Assembly: GCA_033439265.1 (NCBI GenBank)
Contig: JAVTVX010000010.1
Coordinates: forward strand, 27,517,056 to 27,581,055
Origin: Dillenia suffruticosa
Lineage: Eukaryota > Streptophyta > Magnoliopsida > Dilleniales > Dilleniaceae
Direction: 5' to 3'
DNA: 64,000 nucleotides
Below the pieces are notes generated by a model, which made no database searches, was not told where the DNA came from, and saw only the letters and a list, made by a program, of their open reading frames with translations. The position numbers and the translations under genes are program-made. Every line of letters begins with the position of its first letter. Within the stretch, counting starts at the first letter, position 1. Positions 61,405-64,000 of this stretch are shown here, in pieces.

Positions 61405-62085
61405 TCAAGCAGAAACTTGAGGGTGAGATGATGATGAAGAAGCCACGTCAGCTTTGCCGCTAGAAGTGCTCTCTTGTTCTTGCTGTTGCTTCTTCCCTGC
61501 TCTTCTAACTCTGACAAGTGCAAAACCAAGAGTACTCTCTGTCATCTCAGTCCTGAAGGCCCACAACTGCACTATGTCTCCTTTCTTAATATGGTTGTTC
61601 ATCACAACTTCATCCCTCTTAGTCTTCAACATATTGGAACTGCTTACTTTCCCATTCTCCTTGGGCATAACCCACGTCTTCATATTCAACTTTATTGACT
61701 CCAAGCAAGGCTGTATTAAGACCACTGATATATCCTCAGAATTCAACTTTCTCTTCTCTTCTTCTGTCAAAAACTCTGTTCTCACTTGTCGAACAGGCAC
61801 CGAGAATCTGTTGCGACCAAGATTGACATCGGTGCTGAAAATTCGCTTCTGAATCACCAACACTATCTGGGTTCCTCTGTATTGCTCTGCAATTGCATTC
61901 CTGATTTCTGCTGGCAAATCTGGAGGTGCGTTCGACCCAACGTCGATTACTCCGCTTCGCTTCTTCTTCTGCTTGCTTGGGTTTACATCGGCCTCTGCTT
62001 CTTCCTCGTAGTCTTCATCTTCCTCTTATTGATTCTGGGCTTGTTCTGTGTGGCAATTGTTGGTGGCTTCTTTCCTGGCATCCAT
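61405..62085 (-). pseudogene. B3-domain (DUF313-type) transcription-factor-like gene with an in-frame stop near the start
   Basis: From ATG at 62,085 the frame reads MDARKEATNNCHTEQAQNQ, then TAA at 62,028-62,026. In the same frame it continues EEDEDYEEEAEADVNPSKQ, a Lys/Arg-rich stretch, PPDLPAEIRNAIAEQ and on to the stop at 61,405. The B3 part includes QIVLVIQKRIFSTDVN, NRFSVPVRQVRTEFLTEEEK and KGDIVQLWAFR, as in the small REM-like/DUF313 B3 family of putative DNA-binding nuclear proteins. Without the TAA the protein would be 226 aa, a normal length. No in-frame ATG precedes the B3 region after the stop. It is either a recent nonsense mutation, an assembly error, or translation begins in an unseen upstream exon. 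Confidence 0.75.
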
Positions 62086-62099
62086 CTCTTGAATTAGGA

Positions 62100-62503
62100 G
62101 ATTGGAAATAATCTTAGTTGCATCTTATTTTTGTTTCGACTAGTTTTTAGGAAACTTTTGAGTTCTTTGATTTAATTTAGGAAACAAAAATATGAGACAT
62201 TACTTGGAAAGAAAGTTTTTAATCTTTCTTCGATTGAGTTGAGAATGGCTTGGGCCAGGTGCCCAACCTTGTTCCGGTTAACGCAGAGCTAAGTCTTAGG
62301 CCGTGGCTCATAAAGATGCCCAAATTTTGCATTATTTTTATTTTTCGGCAAAAATTTGGGTAGTTTTTTGGGTTTATATTATTATTTTCATTACATATAT
62401 ATACACACACATATATATTACAATATTTAAATATCTTTTGTGTCAACCATATTATAAAGGAATTGGGAATTATAATCCGTTTAATAATAATTTGTTTTTA
62501 CTT
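62100..62503. other. Spacer upstream of the B3 gene
   Basis: AT-rich with an (AT/AC)n run at 62,394-62,417; no gene seen. It would hold the B3 promoter. Confidence 0.45.
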
Positions 62504-63081
62504 GTATTAAATTGGAGTGGCTGTACTCGTATCTATTTTTAGTGGTCTCCCCAGTTGTTTGCCAGTGTCCAAAGGGATCTCATTATCAAAGTATTCAGGA
62601 CGGAATCGTGGAAGTCTAGCCCAGACTGCCGTTCTTTTGATCTTACTCCCTGACGGTTCAAAATGTGGCCGCCACCTCATCACCGCCAAGTAGTGATCAT
62701 GTATCAACCATGGTGCCCTAGTGCCCAAGCAAAATCCGACCTATTAGACAATTTCGCCACATAAAATCTCTCGCCAATATCTATCAAATCCATCTCCCCC
62801 TCAATGCTCCACAGGGATCTGATGCGATTGCGAAGGTACTGATAACCCACTGATTTGCCCCACAGTTTTACAATGACGGAGGATTTCCATCTCCGGCAGA
62901 GACTTCGTAGTTTCTCCTCAGATATCCATACCGTCGGAATTTCTCCCTCTGTGCCATCCTCTCCCTCTTCGTCACTCCAGTCCTCGTTTTCAGAGTCCAA
63001 GAAAGTGTCCTTTCCCTTCTGCATCGGACTATGGTGGGATCCTAAACGGGTGTCCTTGAAGCTTCGAGACATTACTGGCAT
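62504..63081 (-). pseudogene. LINE ORF1 fragment (DUF4283 domain)
   Basis: Minus-strand frame 63,081-62,704 reads an acidic leader (SENEDWSDEEGEDGTEGE), then VWISEEKLRSLCRRWKSSVI and the DUF4283-like VKLWGKSVGYQYLRNRIRSL. A one-base frameshift near 62,715 moves the reading to 62,728-62,507 (APWLIHDHYLAVMRWRPHFEP, AVWARLPRFRPEYFDNE, LGRPLKIDTST). DUF4283 is the RNA-binding part of ORF1 in plant L1-type retrotransposons. The zinc knuckle, endonuclease and reverse transcriptase are absent; homology ends near 62,507. Confidence 0.82.
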
Positions 63082-63230
63082 TGTAGCTCCATTGTTTCCC
63101 TTAATCTTTTTAACACTCCAGCAGAGTTGATCGTCCTCCTCTTGTGAGCTCCGTCCTCACATCTGCCTCTCCTTGATGAGAATTTTTTTTTTTTTTTAAA
63201 AAAAAAAGCCTGATTAAGTCAACTTGATTC

Positions 63231-63260
63231 GACAGTAATAATAATAATAATAATAATAAC
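63231..63260. repeat. (AAT)n microsatellite
   Basis: TAA/AAT trinucleotide run of about nine units. The T/A homopolymer block at 63,183-63,208 lies just upstream. Confidence 0.9.
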
Positions 63261-63506
63261 CCAATGATTATTTGTCCACAAGCTCAATGGCATGAAAGTT
63301 GAGCACCATATAAGCTCCTTCCTTTACAACATTAATGTCAGCACCATATATGCTGCTCCATCCGTAAATACCCCACATGCTAACCAAAATCACTAATTTC
63401 ATTCCCTAAAAATAAAAATAAAAAATAAAAACAGTAGATTCAAGTTGCTAAATAAAACTAATAAGCAAAGCCCCCCCCACCCTAATAGAAAAGATTTGAG
63501 GAAATT

Positions 63507-63752
63507 TTACATGGGGCAGGGCATGAGTAGAGGTGTGGTTGATGAACAAGCCATGTCAGCATACGCATGACGAATTGAGTTCAACTCATCATCTTCTTGT
63601 ACTTGTTCTTTTCCCTTCTTTGCACCTCTAACTCTGACAAGAGCAAGACCAATTGAGTCGTCTCTTATTCTAAAAGCCCACAACTGCACAATGTCTCCTT
63701 CCCTAATCCTATTCCCCACCACAACTATATCCCAACCAGTACTCAAAAACAT
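63507..63752 (-). pseudogene. B3-domain (DUF313-type) C-terminal fragment, second paralogue
   Basis: The 81-aa frame matches the C-terminal third of the B3 protein at 61,405-62,085: GNRIREGDIVQLWAFR against NNHIKKGDIVQLWAFR, then LALVRVRGAKKGKEQ against FALVRVRRAGKKQQQ. Homology begins at STGWDIVVV (about 63,740). Upstream the expected DNA-binding half is replaced by unrelated sequence with a (CTT)n tract, so this is a truncated copy unless an exon lies beyond the window. The tail (IRHAYADMACSSTTP) is unlike the first copy. Confidence 0.7.
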
Positions 63753-63884
63753 ACATATGATTAGCCTTTCTCAATCCCCAGTTCTCTAAAAGAGGTACTT
63801 ATTATTTCAGCATAAAACCACAACCCAAGAACTGCAAATTCCCTGCTTCTGGAGAACTTACACCAGCCTACCCACTTGGCGGTG

Positions 63885-63930
63885 CTTCTTCTTCTTCTTC
63901 TTCTTCTTCTTCTTCTTCTTCTTCTTCTTC
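63885..63930. repeat. (CTT)15 microsatellite
   Basis: Perfect trinucleotide run of about 46 nt; produces a poly-Arg frame on minus that is not a gene. Confidence 0.97.
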
Positions 63931-64000
63931 CCCCCGCCCCAAAAGAGCAAAACAATTCCATAAGAAGTCTTTGAACAATTGATACAGCAAAAGAAGCAAA

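Noticed and set aside
63761-63961. Arg-rich 66-aa minus-strand frame
   Set aside because: The poly-Arg run is simply the (CTT)n microsatellite read on the opposite strand.

Overview
The window is nuclear DNA of a flowering plant, most likely a woody eudicot. Genes have spliced exons with GT/AG introns. The protein families are plant-specific: a calcineurin B-like (CBL) calcium sensor, a gamma-type PI4-kinase with two ubiquitin-like domains, a membrane-anchored PMEI-pectinesterase, and a small B3-domain family. Intergenic DNA is AT-rich, littered with retroelement remains, and unusually rich in (GA)n/(CT)n microsatellites. No bacterial, organellar or viral gene was seen.

Region 1 (1-10,815): a SOS3/CBL4-type gene occurs twice in opposite orientation, a cut-off copy on + at the left edge and a copy on - at 9,178-10,815. 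Between them lies a decayed prolyl-oligopeptidase/dipeptidyl-peptidase pseudogene (-) whose catalytic C-terminus is missing, with an RTE-clade LINE in one intron. The right CBL4 copy has a 1-nt frameshift just after its N-myristoylation start.

Region 2 (about 12,167-26,945): a gene-less, repeat-filled block whose two ends look like the termini of a large Helitron on the minus strand. Inside are nested duplications, hundreds of near-palindromic GTTCTG..CAGAAC motifs, a 1.15-kb array of 26/29-bp self-complementary monomers, and a 1.79-kb direct duplication carrying three ~250-bp subrepeats per copy.

Region 3 (29,460-38,490): two apparently intact genes. One is PI4K gamma (+, 577 aa from two coding exons, with upstream ORFs). 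The other is a type-I pectin methylesterase (-, 606 aa from three exons).

Region 4 (38,500-56,400): no convincing gene. It holds a fold-back element, a tRNA-Ala-like pseudogene, a SINE-like sequence, tandem duplications and microsatellites.

Region 5 (56,448-64,000): a class-3 lipase-like alpha/beta hydrolase (-, 329 aa) with an RTE fragment upstream of its promoter. It is followed by two B3-domain (DUF313-type) paralogues: one has an in-frame stop near its start, the other is only a C-terminal piece, and a DUF4283 LINE ORF1 fragment lies between them.

From memory, the Arabidopsis chromosome 5 block around At5g24180-At5g24270 carries lipase-class-3-like genes, a PI4K gamma, a prolyl oligopeptidase and SOS3/CBL4. 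The same families occur here, so the window probably preserves an ancient eudicot gene neighbourhood that has been rearranged and inflated by repeats. All exon boundaries, identities and homologies were read by eye; no alignment or database search was run.
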